A DNA stretch of 64,000 nt from JBGPLJ01 sp035644395 (GTDB lineage: Bacteria > Pseudomonadota > Gammaproteobacteria > Steroidobacterales > Steroidobacteraceae): contig DASQOR010000043.1 in NCBI GenBank assembly GCA_035644395.1, positions 62,001 through 126,000 of the forward strand. Reading direction: 5' to 3'. The notes below the pieces were generated by a model. It searched no databases, was not told the DNA's origin, and worked only from the letters and a program-made list of their open reading frames with translations. Of this stretch, positions 8,289 to 17,738 are shown piece by piece. Position 1 is the stretch's first letter, and each line of letters starts with the position of its first letter. The translations under genes and the position numbers were made by a program.

Positions 8289-8502
8289 ACCGTTCGATAT
8301 CCTCGCGCCAACCAGCCGAATTGCTCTGCGTGAGCAAGCCCATCCGCCAAGGCAGACGGATGTAGTCTCCGCTCGCGTTCGGGTCCTGTCCTTGATACGG
8401 GAACTGCAACCGGCACGGATTCAACGGCACAGTCTGGTCATTGCCCGCGCGGATCAGCTCGCCGTGACTGAAGTCGCGCGTCCACACGCTGCCACTGAAC
8501 AT
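8269..8502 (-). pseudogene. C-terminal remnant resembling a family 43 glycoside hydrolase
   Basis: This 77-residue frame reads like the end of a real protein (FSGSVWTRDFSHGELIRAG, DQTVPLNPCRLQF, DYIRLPWRMGLLT). From memory this resembles the tail of arabinofuranosidase/xylosidase-type GH43 enzymes. A stop codon lies six codons before its ATG and nothing of the catalytic domain precedes it. It is cut off right at the island's right end and overlaps the regulator's last 20 bases on the other strand. Best reading: a truncated leftover of a larger gene carried in by the island. The family assignment needs a search. Confidence 0.45.
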
Positions 8503-8522
8503 GACGGTGTTCGAGTGCGCTC

Positions 8523-8542
8523 ATTCGCCACTGGATTTGCCA
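8523..8542. repeat. Tandem ATT[TC]GCCA motifs at the right inner end of the island
   Basis: ATTCGCCA (8523-8530) and ATTTGCCA (8535-8542) are direct repeats with 12-bp spacing, the same spacing and orientation as 3866-3885 at the left end. They lie 40 bases inside the tRNA-Asp core repeat. Their position suggests arm-type integrase binding sites. Confidence 0.45.
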
Positions 8543-8578
8543 CTGGAAAATCGTGGCGATTGATTTTCAAGGAAAAAT

Positions 8579-8655
8579 TGGCGGAGCGGACGGGATTCGA
8601 ACCCGCGACCCCCGGCGTGACAGGCCGGTATTCTAACCAGCTGAACTACCGCTCC
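8579..8655 (-). tRNA. tRNA-Asp (GTC)
   Basis: A full cloverleaf on the minus strand: acceptor GGAGCGG/CCGCTCC, anticodon loop CTGTCAC with anticodon GTC, T arm GGTTCGAATCC, discriminator G and an encoded CCA (8579-8581). It is five bases downstream of tRNA-Val, so the two are probably co-transcribed. Its 3' end is the integration site of the adjoining island. Confidence 0.95.
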
Positions 8656-8659
8656 GACC

Positions 8660-8735
8660 TGGTGGGTGCTGAGGGGATCGAACCCCCGACCTTCGCCTTG
8701 TAAGGGCGACGCTCTACCAGCTGAGCTAAGCACCC
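8660..8735 (-). tRNA. tRNA-Val (TAC)
   Basis: Cloverleaf on the minus strand with acceptor GGGTGCT/AGCACCC, D arm AGCTCAGCTGGTAGAGC, anticodon TAC and encoded CCA. It is followed at once by tRNA-Asp. A Val-Asp pair between lon and ppiD is also the order known from Xanthomonas, except that hupB is missing here. Confidence 0.95.
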
Positions 8736-8828
8736 TAAGCAGCACCCTTGTTTTTCCCCGGGAAAGGCTGGGAGGCCGTCCCCGGAAGGCGCGGTAGTGT
8801 AATGAAGCGGAAGGAAAAAGCAAAAGCC

Positions 8829-8882
8829 CCCTCACCCGCCTGCGGCTCCCTCTCCCCGAAGGGGAGAGGGTCTGGGTGAGGG
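8829..8882. repeat. Nested hairpin repeat (CCCTCACCC / CCCTCTCCCC type) downstream of lon
   Basis: The inner stem CCCTCTCCCC-GAA-GGGGAGAGGG (8848-8870) is perfect. An outer pair CCCTCACCC (8829-8837) and GGGTGAGGG (8874-8882) nests around it. It starts 15 bases after the lon stop and probably terminates lon transcription. The same family stands between mltD and fabI. Confidence 0.65.
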
Positions 8883-8897
8883 CTGGGGCGAGGGACC

Positions 8898-11342
8898 TTA
8901 GTGCGCCCGCGGTTCCTTTGGAACGCGCTTGCCTGAGCGCCGGCTGCGCTTGTCCGCCGGTACCTCGGGCGGAGCCACGAACGGTGCCGGCATGTGCGTC
9001 AACGCCACCTCGAACACCTCGTCGATCCACTTGACCGGCTTGATGTCGAGCTTTTCCTTGATGTTCTCGGGGATCTCCGCCAGGTCCTTGACGTTGTCCT
9101 GCGGGATCAGCACCTGCGCGATACCGCCGCGATGGGCCGCCAGCAGTTTCTCCTTCAGGCCACCGATCGGCAGGACTTCGCCGCGCAGCGTGATTTCGCC
9201 CGTCATCGCGACATCCGAGCGCACCGGAACCTTGGTGAGCGCCGATACCAGCGCGGTACACATGCCGATGCCCGCGCTCGGGCCGTCCTTCGGCGTCGCG
9301 CCTTCCGGCATGTGAATGTGCACGTCGCTCTTCTGATAGAAGTCCTGGTCGAGGCCAAGCACCTGCGAGCGGCTGCGCACGACCGTCATCGCCGCCTGGA
9401 TCGACTCCTGCATCACATCGCCCAGCTGGCCCGTATGGATGAGCTTGCCCTTGCCGGGAACAATGGCCGCCTCGATCGTCAGGAGTTCGCCGCCGACTTC
9501 GGTCCAGGCGAGACCCGTGACCTGGCCGATGCGGTTGTTCTCCTCGGCCTTGCCGTAGCGGAAGCGTCGCACTCCCAGGAACTTCTCGAGATTGCGCGGC
9601 GTCACCGAAACGCCTTTCTGCGCCGGCTTCAGCAGCATCTGCTTGACGGCCTTGCGGGAGATCTTGGAGATCTCGCGCTCGAGGTTGCGCACGCCGGCTT
9701 CGCGCGTGTAGAAGCGCACCATGTCGGTGAGCGCCGAGTCGGCGACCTTGAGCTCGCTGTCCTTGAGCCCGTTCGCCTTTTTCTGCTTCGGCACGAGATA
9801 GCGCCGGCCGATGTTCATCTTCTCGTCTTCCGTGTAGCCGGGAAGGCGGATGACTTCCATGCGATCGAGGAGCGGCGGCGGGATATTGAGACTGTTCGCC
9901 GTGCAGACGAACATCACCTCGGAGAGGTCGAAGTCGACCTCGAGATAATGATCGTTGAACGCCGAATTCTGCTCCGGGTCGAGCACCTCGAGGAGCGCTG
10001 AGGACGGATCGCCGCGAAAATCCATCGACATCTTGTCGACTTCATCGAGCAGGAACAGCGGATTGTGCACGCCGCTCTTCGCCATGTTCTGGATGATCTT
10101 GCCGGGCATCGAGCCGATGTAGGTGCGCCGGTGACCGCGGATTTCCGCCTCATCGCGCACGCCGCCGAGCGACATGCGCACGAACTTGCGGTTGGTCGAG
10201 CGCGCCATCGACTGGCCGAGCGAGGTCTTGCCGACGCCGGGCGGGCCGACGAGGCAGAGGATCGGGCCCTTCATGGTGTTCACGCGCTGCTGGACCGCGA
10301 GGTACTCGACGATGCGCTCCTTGACCTTGTCGAGGCCATAGTGGTCCTCGTCGAGGATGCACTGGGCCGCCGCGATATCGCGCAGGATCTTGGTGCGCTT
10401 CTTCCACGGCACTTTCACCAGCCAGTCGACGTAGTTGCGCACCACGGTCGCCTCGGCCGACATCGGTGACATGAGCTTCAACTTGTTGATCTCGGCGTTC
10501 GCCTTGTCGCGCGCCTCCTTCGGCATGCCGGCCTTCGAGATGCGGCCCTCGAGCTCGGCGATCTCGTTGGTGCCCTCCTCGCCCATCTCGCCCAGTTCCT
10601 TCTGGATGGCCTTCATCTGCTCGTTCAGGTAGTACTCGCGCTGGCTGCGCTCCATCTGCTGCTTGACGCGGCCGCGGATGCGCTTCTCGATCTGCAGCAC
10701 GTCCATCTCGCCTTCGATCATGGCGAGCATGTGCTCGAGGCGCTTCCTGACGTCCTGCACCTCGAGAACCTTCTGCTTCTCCGCGAGCTTCAACGACATG
10801 TGCGCGGCGACCGTGTCCGCCAGGCGGCCCGGCTGCTCGATGCCCGCGAGCGAGGTCAGGATTTCCGGCGGCACCTTCTTGTTGAGCTTCACGTACTGCT
10901 CGAACTGCGACACGACCGAGCGCGTAAGCACGTCGATCTCGCGTTCGTCGTACTGCTCGATGTCGGGGAGCGAAGTGAGATCGGCCGAGAAGAATTCTCC
11001 GGCGGTCAGCTTGTCGACGTGCGCACGCTCCGCGCCCTCGACGAGCACCTTGACCGTGCCATCGGGGAGCTTGAGGAGCTGCAGGATGGTCGCGATCGTG
11101 CCCACGCGATACAGATCGTCCGCCTTGGGGTCGTCCACGTCAGCCTGCTTCTGCGCGACGAGGAGAATGCGCTTGTCCGATTTCATCGCGAGGTCGAGCG
11201 CGAGGATCGACTTCTCGCGCCCGACGAACAGCGGTATCACCATGTGCGGATAGACGACCACGTCCCTGAGCGGCAGGACCGGCACACCGGTCATCGCAGG
11301 GCTGGTGGTCTCGTCGGCAGGCGCGGGCGCGGGTGTGGTCAC
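8898..11342 (-). CDS. lon: ATP-dependent protease Lon
   Basis: 814 residues, typical for LonA. The N-terminal substrate-binding domain begins at PVLPLRDVVVYPHMVIPLFV. The AAA+ module has Walker A GPPGVGKTS and Walker B LFLLDEVDK. The C-terminal peptidase has the catalytic Ser in PKDGPSAGIGM and the Lys of the Ser-Lys dyad further on (GGLKEKLLAAHRGG). Lon degrades misfolded and regulatory proteins in the cytosol. It ends in a basic tail (DKRSRRSGKRVPKE). Encoded downstream of clpX on the same strand, as in other gammaproteobacteria; the next gene is normally hupB, but only a repeat and tRNA genes follow here. Confidence 0.98.
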   Translation of the reverse strand: MTTPAPAPADETTSPAMTGVPVLPLRDVVVYPHMVIPLFVGREKSILALDLAMKSDKRILLVAQKQADVDDPKADDLYRVGTIATILQLLKLPDGTVKVLVEGAERAHVDKLTAGEFFSADLTSLPDIEQYDEREIDVLTRSVVSQFEQYVKLNKKVPPEILTSLAGIEQPGRLADTVAAHMSLKLAEKQKVLEVQDVRKRLEHMLAMIEGEMDVLQIEKRIRGRVKQQMERSQREYYLNEQMKAIQKELGEMGEEGTNEIAELEGRISKAGMPKEARDKANAEINKLKLMSPMSAEATVVRNYVDWLVKVPWKKRTKILRDIAAAQCILDEDHYGLDKVKERIVEYLAVQQRVNTMKGPILCLVGPPGVGKTSLGQSMARSTNRKFVRMSLGGVRDEAEIRGHRRTYIGSMPGKIIQNMAKSGVHNPLFLLDEVDKMSMDFRGDPSSALLEVLDPEQNSAFNDHYLEVDFDLSEVMFVCTANSLNIPPPLLDRMEVIRLPGYTEDEKMNIGRRYLVPKQKKANGLKDSELKVADSALTDMVRFYTREAGVRNLEREISKISRKAVKQMLLKPAQKGVSVTPRNLEKFLGVRRFRYGKAEENNRIGQVTGLAWTEVGGELLTIEAAIVPGKGKLIHTGQLGDVMQESIQAAMTVVRSRSQVLGLDQDFYQKSDVHIHMPEGATPKDGPSAGIGMCTALVSALTKVPVRSDVAMTGEITLRGEVLPIGGLKEKLLAAHRGGIAQVLIPQDNVKDLAEIPENIKEKLDIKPVKWIDEVFEVALTHMPAPFVAPPEVPADKRSRRSGKRVPKEPRAH

Positions 11343-11520
11343 GGGCTATCCTTCTGTCGCATGGGGCTGGGGGAGGGTCCACGGCATGCGGCCGGCACAG
11401 TTTGCCAGATTCCGCAGGATGCGCGCGTGCCGTCCGCCAGGGTCTGGCGAAACGTGAGGGCCAAACGCGAAGGTTCAAGACGCCGGGGAGCGTCTGTCAT
11501 TGCCAATGGCGCGGACGCAG

Positions 11521-12834
<1,314 letters not shown>

Positions 12835-13001
12835 GCACCTTCCTCGATATCCCCGTAAGGGCGTGAAGATTCCAGCAAAATCACACGCTTAACGAGCAAA
12901 AGCTGCGGGTCTATATAGCACGGCGGCACCCCCCGCGCAAAACGACTGCCGCCCGCTGGCGGCGCAATGTGTGGCCCGTCACAAGCGCGGGGCTGCGACG
13001 C

Positions 13002-13622
13002 CTACTTGGCCTCTGTCGGCAATTCCCCGCGTTTCTCAAGTACGTGGTCGATAAGACCATAGGCGACCGCGGCTTCGCCGCCCATGAAATTGTCCCGATC
13101 CGTGTCCAGCTGGATCTTCTCGATCGGCTGGCCGGTGTGCTTGGACAGGATCTTGTTCAGGCGCTCGCGCAGGGCAAGGACTTCACGCGCGTGAATGTCG
13201 ATGTCCGATGCCTGGCCCTGAAAGCCGCCGAGCGGCTGGTGGATCATCACGCGCGAATGCGGCAGCGCATAACGCTTGCCCTTCGTGCCGCCGGAGAGCA
13301 GCAGCGCGCCCATGCTCGCGGCCTGCCCGAGGCAGATGGTGCTCACGTCCGGTTTCACGAACTGCATGGTGTCGTAGATCGCAAGGCCGGAGCTCACGAT
13401 GCCGCCCGGCGAATTGATGTAAAGGTGAATGTCCTTGTCCGGATTATCGGACTCGAGGAAAAGGAGCTGCGCCACGATGACGTTCGCCATGTAGTCCTCG
13501 ACCGGACCCACGACAAAAATCACGCGCTCCTTGAGGAGCCGCGAATAGATGTCGTAGGCGCGTTCGCCGCGTGCCGTCTGCTCGACGACGATCGGTACCA
13601 GGTTCAGGGCGCGTTCGTTCAT
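13002..13622 (-). CDS. clpP: ATP-dependent Clp protease proteolytic subunit ClpP
   Basis: 206 residues; a serine peptidase that forms the tetradecameric barrel fed by ClpX. The catalytic triad is visible: Ser103 (LGQAASMGA), His128 (VMIHQPLGG) and Asp177 (DTDRDNF). Its ATG overlaps the tig stop codon (ATGA, 13619-13622), so translation is probably coupled to trigger factor. Confidence 0.98.
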   Translation of the reverse strand: MNERALNLVPIVVEQTARGERAYDIYSRLLKERVIFVVGPVEDYMANVIVAQLLFLESDNPDKDIHLYINSPGGIVSSGLAIYDTMQFVKPDVSTICLGQAASMGALLLSGGTKGKRYALPHSRVMIHQPLGGFQGQASDIDIHAREVLALRERLNKILSKHTGQPIEKIQLDTDRDNFMGGEAAVAYGLIDHVLEKRGELPTEAK

Positions 13623-14920
13623 GTCTTGGTCTCGCTGTTCATGGCTTCATGGAAGGACACCGGCTTATCCGTGATGCGCGCGCGACCGATGAGCCATTCG
13701 ACGACCTGGTCCTCGAGCACCCGCGTCTCGATCTGGTGCATGGCTTCGCGATTCTCAAGGTAGGCGCGCGCCATTTCGCCGGGCTGTTCGTGTTCAGCCA
13801 CGAGTTCAGCGATCTCTGCATCGACTTTGGCCCGGTCGACCCGGATGCCTTCACGGCGGATGATTTCGTTGATGAGAAGTCCGAGGCCGACGCGGCGGCG
13901 CGCCGCCTGCTCGAACTGCTCGCGGGCGGGAATCTGCGAAACGTCGCGCACGCCCATGCGCCGCGCGGCGTCGATCTGCAGCTGGCGGATCTGGTTTTCG
14001 ACCAGCGCGCGCGGCACCTCGACCGGATTGGCATCGTGCAGGCGATTGAGGAGCTGTGTCTTGACCCGTGCACGCACGACCGTCGCGAGCTCGCGCTCCA
14101 TGTTCTCCGCAACATCGCGGCGCAGCGCGTCGAGGCCGCCCTCTTCGATGCCGAAGGACTTGAAAAAGGCTTCGTCGAGATCGGGCGGCGTCGCCTCCTC
14201 GACCTTGAGGATGCGGATGTCGTATGCGGCCGTCTTGCCGGCCACTTCCTTGTAGTGGTAGTCCGCGCGGAAGGTCAGGGTCACGGCCTTGGTCTCGCCA
14301 GCGCTCGCCCCGAGGACGCCCTGCTCGAACTCCCGCAACATGCGGTTGGCCCCGATCAGGATTTCGACGTTCTCGCCTTTGCCGCCGGCGAACGCCGCGC
14401 CATCGATCTTGCCGTCGAAATCCACGGTGACCTTGTCGCCGTCACGCGCCGGGCGCGCCGCTTCGACCCACTTCGGCCGCTGCTTGCGCAGGGACTCGAT
14501 CATCACGTCGATATCGCCCGGCGCAACCGCCGCGGTCAGGCGCTCGATCTCGAGGCCCTCGACGCTCTTCAGCTCGATCTGCGGCAGCACTTCAAAGACA
14601 GCGGCGTACTTGAGGCCCTTGCCCTTGGCCGAACTCAGCGCCTCGATGCGCGGATCGCCAACCGGCACCAGTTTCTGCTGGCTTGCCGCGAACTGGAAAC
14701 TCGAGCGCAGGAGGTCATCGACTACCTGCTTGCGCACCCGGGCGCCGAATTGCTGGCGCACCACGCGCATGGGCGCCTTGCCCGGCCGGAAGCCGTTCAG
14801 GCGCGCCGTGCGGCTGAGCTTCGTCAACTCTTCATCGATCGTGCGTTCGACCTCGTCGGCAGGCAGTTCCACCTGCATCCGCTTCTCGAGACCGCCCGTT
14901 GATTGCACCGATACCTGCAT
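13619..14920 (-). CDS. tig: Trigger factor, ribosome-associated chaperone and prolyl isomerase
   Basis: 433 residues, the normal size. The N-terminal ribosome-docking signature GFRPGKAP is at about residues 44-51. An FKBP-type PPIase domain lies near residues 160-240 (GDKVTVDFDGKIDGAAFAGG), and a long helical C-terminal arm completes the chaperone cradle. Trigger factor shields nascent chains at the ribosome exit. It stands 36 bases downstream of tRNA-Leu on the same strand and may share its transcript. It overlaps clpP by four bases. Confidence 0.97.
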   Translation of the reverse strand: MQVSVQSTGGLEKRMQVELPADEVERTIDEELTKLSRTARLNGFRPGKAPMRVVRQQFGARVRKQVVDDLLRSSFQFAASQQKLVPVGDPRIEALSSAKGKGLKYAAVFEVLPQIELKSVEGLEIERLTAAVAPGDIDVMIESLRKQRPKWVEAARPARDGDKVTVDFDGKIDGAAFAGGKGENVEILIGANRMLREFEQGVLGASAGETKAVTLTFRADYHYKEVAGKTAAYDIRILKVEEATPPDLDEAFFKSFGIEEGGLDALRRDVAENMERELATVVRARVKTQLLNRLHDANPVEVPRALVENQIRQLQIDAARRMGVRDVSQIPAREQFEQAARRRVGLGLLINEIIRREGIRVDRAKVDAEIAELVAEHEQPGEMARAYLENREAMHQIETRVLEDQVVEWLIGRARITDKPVSFHEAMNSETKT

Positions 14921-14956
14921 CGCCCTTTAATCCCCTGGTCAGCGGCCGCCCGAAAG

Positions 14957-15041
14957 TGGTGCGAAAGGAGAGACTCGAACTCTCACGGGTTACCCCACAG
15001 GAACCTAAATCCTGCGCGTCTACCAGTTCCGCCACTTTCGC
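14957..15041 (-). tRNA. tRNA-Leu (TAG)
   Basis: A class II tRNA with a long variable arm on the minus strand: acceptor GCGAAAG/CTTTCGC, anticodon loop TTTAGGT giving TAG, T arm GAGTTCGAGTCTC and encoded CCA. It is located directly upstream of tig. Confidence 0.94.
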
Positions 15042-15118
15042 GCGTCCAGCCGGGCCGCGCGGCCCTTGTGTCATGAGTCCGCCGCCCGTCGAAATCCGGG
15101 CCCCGCGGAAGGGCGGCG

Positions 15119-15124
15119 ATTATA
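15119..15124 (-). promoter_or_regulatory. Candidate -10 box for tRNA-Leu and tig
   Basis: A perfect TATAAT on the minus strand, 78 bases upstream of the tRNA-Leu 5' end. No good -35 element is seen at the standard distance, so support is limited to the -10 match and its position. Confidence 0.35.
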
Positions 15125-15232
15125 GCCGACGGAAAGGATGGGCGCAGGGCGCTGGAACCCGCCGCCTCAATGAGTTAGCGACGCGTCCACCGGGTGTGCA
15201 CGGACCGCGATGGTGCGGCCGGCCGCAAGCGC

Positions 15233-16285
15233 TCAGGCGGTCGCACGCCGGGCCGCGGGCGCGGCTCCAGCTGTTTCCTCATAGCACGGAAAATCCGTGG
15301 CGCCATCGGCAAAACGCGCAAGACCCCGCTCCTCGAGCCAGCTGCGGTCGTAGATGCGCGTGCCGTATTTCGACCCGCCGTCGCACAGCACGGTGACGAC
15401 GGTGTGCCCGGGACCCAGGCGACGCGCAATGCGCACGGCGCCCGCGACATTCACGCCACTGCTGCTGCCAAGGAACAGGCCCTCTTCGCGCAACAGGCGA
15501 TAAGTGAAGTGCACCGCCTCGGGATCCGTGATCGAGAGAGCCTCGTCGATCGGCGCACCTGCGAGGTTGGCCGTCACGCGACCGATGCCGATGCCTTCGG
15601 TGATTGACCCTGGACCGGTCGCCTGCAGTTCTCCGGTCGTGTATTTCCGGTAGAGACTGCTGCCCTGCGGATCCGCAAGCACGGTGCGAACGCCTGGCCG
15701 CTGCGACTTCAGGAACAGTGCGACACCGCCGAGCGTTCCACCGGTGCCGCTCGACGTGACGAACGCGTCCAGCTGTCCGTTGGTGTCGCGCCAGATCTCG
15801 GGTCCGGTGGTACGGATGTGCGCTTCGCGATTCGCCGGGTTGTCGAATTGATTCGCCCAGAATCCGCCGGCAATTTCGCTCGCGCGCCGCGCGGCCACTC
15901 GCTGGTAGTGATTCGGGTCGCTGTACGGGACCGCCTTCACCACCTCGAGCTCCGCGCCAAGCGTGCGGATCAATGCGTATTTCTCGGGCGACTGGTTGTC
16001 CGGCATCACGATGACGCAGCGATAGCCGCGCGCGAGGCTGACGTGTGCGAGCCCGATGCCCGTGTTGCCCGCGGTCCCGTCCACGATGGTGCCGCCCTTG
16101 GCAAGCACGCCCCGCTGTTCGGCGTCCTCGACGAGGCCGCGCGCGGCCCGGTCCTTGACCGACCCGCCGGGATTCAGAAACTCCGCCTTGCCGAGGATCG
16201 TGCTGCCGGTTTGCGCACTCAGGCGCTCGAGCTTGATGAGCGGCGTGCGTCCGACCGAGTCCCAGAAGCCACTGCGATAGCGCAT
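15233..16285 (-). CDS. cysK: PLP-dependent cysteine synthase (O-acetylserine sulfhydrylase family)
   Basis: 350 residues, fold-type II PLP enzyme. The PLP lysine is in LNPGGSVKDRAA (about residue 44). The phosphate-binding glycine loop is TSSGTGGTLGG, and the substrate loop is DGTAGNTGIGLA. It makes L-cysteine from O-acetylserine and sulfide. The relatives CysM and cystathionine beta-synthase are hard to exclude by eye. The context (last gene of a cysH-cysG-cysK operon with 7-12 base gaps) argues for cysteine synthesis. The C-terminal tail is longer than in classical CysK and includes LCDGGSKYGTRIY. Confidence 0.85.
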   Translation of the reverse strand: MRYRSGFWDSVGRTPLIKLERLSAQTGSTILGKAEFLNPGGSVKDRAARGLVEDAEQRGVLAKGGTIVDGTAGNTGIGLAHVSLARGYRCVIVMPDNQSPEKYALIRTLGAELEVVKAVPYSDPNHYQRVAARRASEIAGGFWANQFDNPANREAHIRTTGPEIWRDTNGQLDAFVTSSGTGGTLGGVALFLKSQRPGVRTVLADPQGSSLYRKYTTGELQATGPGSITEGIGIGRVTANLAGAPIDEALSITDPEAVHFTYRLLREEGLFLGSSSGVNVAGAVRIARRLGPGHTVVTVLCDGGSKYGTRIYDRSWLEERGLARFADGATDFPCYEETAGAAPAARRATA

Positions 16286-16292
16286 AGATCCT

Positions 16293-17726
16293 TCAGGCGG
16301 CCGACGCCGCGTTGGCGATGGTTTGGCCGCGGGCGCTCGCCGCTTCGGCGGCCTTCGCTATCTGCTCACCCACTTCGACGACATGGCCGACGATGAGGAG
16401 CGACGGCGCGTCCGCAGGCAGGCCCGCCGCGAGGTGGGCAATATTGGCGAGCGTTCCGAAAATGACTTCCTGCGTCGGCCGCGTACCGTTGGCGACGACG
16501 GCTGCGGGCGTGTCACTGCCAAGGCCGGAGCGAAGGAATTGTTCAGCGAGCGCCGGCAGCTGCCGGCCGCCCATGTAGATCACCCAGGTCTGATCGCTCC
16601 GCAGTGGGCCGAGTCCCTGCACAAGTTCATCGCCACCGACCTGCGCCGTCGCAAAGGTGACCGCGCGTGCGGTGGCCCGGTGCGTCAACGGGATCCGTGC
16701 CGAGGCGGCACAGCCGATGGCCGCGGTAATTCCCGGTATGACCTGTACGGCGATGCCCTGGCGCACGAGTTCGAGCACCTCCTCGCCCCCCCGGCCAAAA
16801 ATGAAGGGGTCTCCTCCCTTCAACCGGACGACCGTTTTGCCGGCCCGCGCCAGCTGAATCAGCAATGCAGTCGTGTCCTCCTGGCGGACCTGGGCGCCGT
16901 AGCCCTGCTTGCCGACATAGATGCGCTCGGCATCGCGTCGGCCCCGCGCCAGAATTTCCGGGCTCACCAGCCGGTCGTAGAGGATCACCTCGGCGCGGCC
17001 CAGGGCTTCGAGTGCCTTGAGCGTCACCAGGTCCGGGTCACCCGGTCCCGCGCCCACGAGATACACGACACCACGCTCGGGCTGCCTCGCCGACTGAAAT
17101 GCAGCGAGCGTGAGATCGAAATCGAGTGCGGCCACGTGGCTGCCATCGTCGAGCGCGGACTGCGCCGGACGCGAGTCATAGAACCAGTCCCAGAAGCGGC
17201 GCCGGTCGGCGCTGCGCTTCAATCGTTCCTTCAGAGGCTTGCGCCAATGGCGCGCAAGGTCCGCAAGCCGGCCGAGCCCCGCGGGCAGCAATGCTTCGAT
17301 CCGGGCGCGAACCCTGCGGGCCAGCATGGGACTCGCGCCGCCCGACGAAACGGCCACGACGACCGGCGAACGATCGACGATCGAGGGAACGATGAAGGTG
17401 GATTCCCTGAGATCGTCCACCACGTTCACCCAGAGCCCGCGTACTCGAGCGGCCGCGGCCACCGCGGCGTTCACCTGTGCATCGTCCGTCGCAGCGATGA
17501 CGAGGGCCGCGCCATCGAGCAGGGCCGGCTTGAAATGCGCGTGGATGACGGCGATTGCGCCGCTCGCGGCAAGTTTCGTTACCGCGGAAGCCAGCACCGG
17601 AGAGACGACGGTTACGCGTGCGCCGGCCGTACGCAGCAATTCAACTTTGCGAAGCGCGATGGCGCCGCCGCCGACCACGACCACCGGGCGGTCCCGCACA
17701 TCGACGAAGATGGGGAGATATTCCAT
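16293..17726 (-). CDS. cysG: Siroheme synthase CysG (trifunctional methyltransferase / dehydrogenase / ferrochelatase)
   Basis: 477 residues. The N-terminal third is the precorrin-2 dehydrogenase/ferrochelatase module with an NAD-binding start (VVVVGGGAIALRKVELL). The C-terminal two thirds are uroporphyrinogen III methyltransferase (YLVGAGPGDPDLVTLKAL, VRLKGGDPFIFGRGGEE, VIPGITAAIG). It makes siroheme, the cofactor of the sulfite reductase encoded at 20103-21770. It lies between cysH (12-base gap) and cysK (7-base gap), so cofactor supply and sulfur reduction are transcribed together. Confidence 0.96.
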   Translation of the reverse strand: MEYLPIFVDVRDRPVVVVGGGAIALRKVELLRTAGARVTVVSPVLASAVTKLAASGAIAVIHAHFKPALLDGAALVIAATDDAQVNAAVAAAARVRGLWVNVVDDLRESTFIVPSIVDRSPVVVAVSSGGASPMLARRVRARIEALLPAGLGRLADLARHWRKPLKERLKRSADRRRFWDWFYDSRPAQSALDDGSHVAALDFDLTLAAFQSARQPERGVVYLVGAGPGDPDLVTLKALEALGRAEVILYDRLVSPEILARGRRDAERIYVGKQGYGAQVRQEDTTALLIQLARAGKTVVRLKGGDPFIFGRGGEEVLELVRQGIAVQVIPGITAAIGCAASARIPLTHRATARAVTFATAQVGGDELVQGLGPLRSDQTWVIYMGGRQLPALAEQFLRSGLGSDTPAAVVANGTRPTQEVIFGTLANIAHLAAGLPADAPSLLIVGHVVEVGEQIAKAAEAASARGQTIANAASAA

Positions 17727-17738
17727 GCCGCCCGCCTG

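Larger units (their letters stand above)
3766..8606. mobile_element. Putative 4.8-kb genomic island integrated at tRNA-Asp (no integrase left)
   Basis: Bounded by the 24-bp direct repeat of the tRNA-Asp 3' end. Both inner ends also carry tandem copies of ATT[TC]GCCA spaced 12 bp (3866-3885 and 8523-8542), which look like arm-type integrase sites. The cargo is a TonB-dependent receptor, a divergent membrane-bound transcription regulator and the tail of a glycosidase-like gene. It separates ppiD from the tRNA genes and lon, which are close neighbours in related genomes. No integrase or excisionase gene is present, so it would be a decayed or non-autonomous element. Confidence 0.65.

Noticed and set aside
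8521..9261. A 246-residue minus-strand frame over the tRNA genes and lon end
   Set aside because: It runs through two tRNA genes and a hairpin repeat and is out of frame with lon; no protein similarity visible.
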